Origin: Crotalaria pallida
Lineage: Eukaryota; Streptophyta; Magnoliopsida; Fabales; Fabaceae
Assembly (NCBI GenBank): GCA_037953625.1
Contig: CM075652.1
Coordinates: 148,118,597-148,182,596 of the forward strand
DNA: 64,000 nucleotides
Direction: 5' to 3'
The notes under the pieces were generated by a model that was not told the origin of the DNA, ran no database searches, and saw nothing but the letters and a program-made list of their open reading frames with translations. This document shows positions 63,744 through 64,000 of this stretch, piece by piece. The position numbers were made by a program, and so were the translations under genes. Each line of letters opens with the position of its first letter. The stretch's first letter is position 1.

Positions 63744-64000
63744 TACTCCCTCCGTTTCATTATATTTTGCCTTTTATGTCTGAGCATACAGATTAAGAAA
63801 ATATTAATTATTGTAAGTATTATGTATAGTTTGTCCAAAATGCGCATATTTAATATTTATTGAAAATTGTAGTAGTATTTAATTTTTATTAGTAAGTGTA
63901 TTCATTAATTAATGTATAGTATTTTAGAAATGATAAATGTAAAATTAATGAGAAGTGAAAGAAATGATTGAATGACATGTTAAAATTGAAAAAAAATATG
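63744..64000. mobile_element. Family C MITE, cut by the window end
   Basis: TA + CTCCCTCCGTTTCATTATAT, then the reverse-orientation family C interior (agattaagaaaatattaatt ... tattcattaattaatgtata). The right end lies beyond 64000. Confidence 0.75.

Overview
The window is nuclear DNA of a flowering plant, almost certainly a eudicot: it is strongly AT-rich, its genes have GT-AG introns and TATA boxes, and it is packed with plant-type Copia retrotransposons, tRNA-derived SINEs and hundreds-of-bases MITEs whose ends read CTCCCTCCGT. I cannot name the species. All gene functions below come from reading the translated sequence; no database search was run.

Genuine host genes are few. At the left edge (92-210, +) is the last coding exon of an ABCC/MRP-type ABC transporter. 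Three class III (GH18) chitinase genes follow: one on + with a single intron (3840-5820) and two closely related intronless ones on - (24556-25572 and 55660-56673). The two minus-strand genes sit in a segmental duplication (about 23.6-30.4 kb and 55.0-59.6 kb) that also carries their flanks. A roughly 1 kb block from the upstream side of that duplication (called block S here) occurs two further times (15.06-16.25 kb and 52.83-54.47 kb) without a gene, suggesting the window holds an eroded tandem chitinase array.

The rest is transposable-element territory. There is a structurally intact Copia element with LTRs that look identical (7016-13403); a second Copia with unusual TATA...TATA LTR ends and a frameshifted gag (46801-51616); a gag remnant of a SIRE-like Copia (39.6-42.7 kb); a long-LTR element whose LTR is interrupted by an opposite-orientation relative carrying a GC-rich hairpin array (36344-39583), preceded by a 5S rRNA-derived segment; and a solo LTR in the upstream region of the third chitinase. 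Two DNA transposons carry pieces of host genes: a Mutator-like element with 209-bp inverted repeats holding two exons of an RRM RNA-binding-protein gene (43624-44737), and a CACTA-like element holding an exon of a TGA-type bZIP factor (44759 to about 52080).

MITEs fall into several families (labelled A to I here) and are nested up to four deep at 30.1-32.4, 33.8-35.6 and 62.4-63.6 kb. Target-site duplications let the insertion order be read directly, and the duplicated blocks supply empty-site copies for some of them. Three SINE families, several with clear target duplications, complete the picture. I found no CRISPR array, operon or prokaryotic-style system. The strongest candidates for something new are the two gene-fragment-carrying transposons, the hairpin array and the nested MITE stacks.
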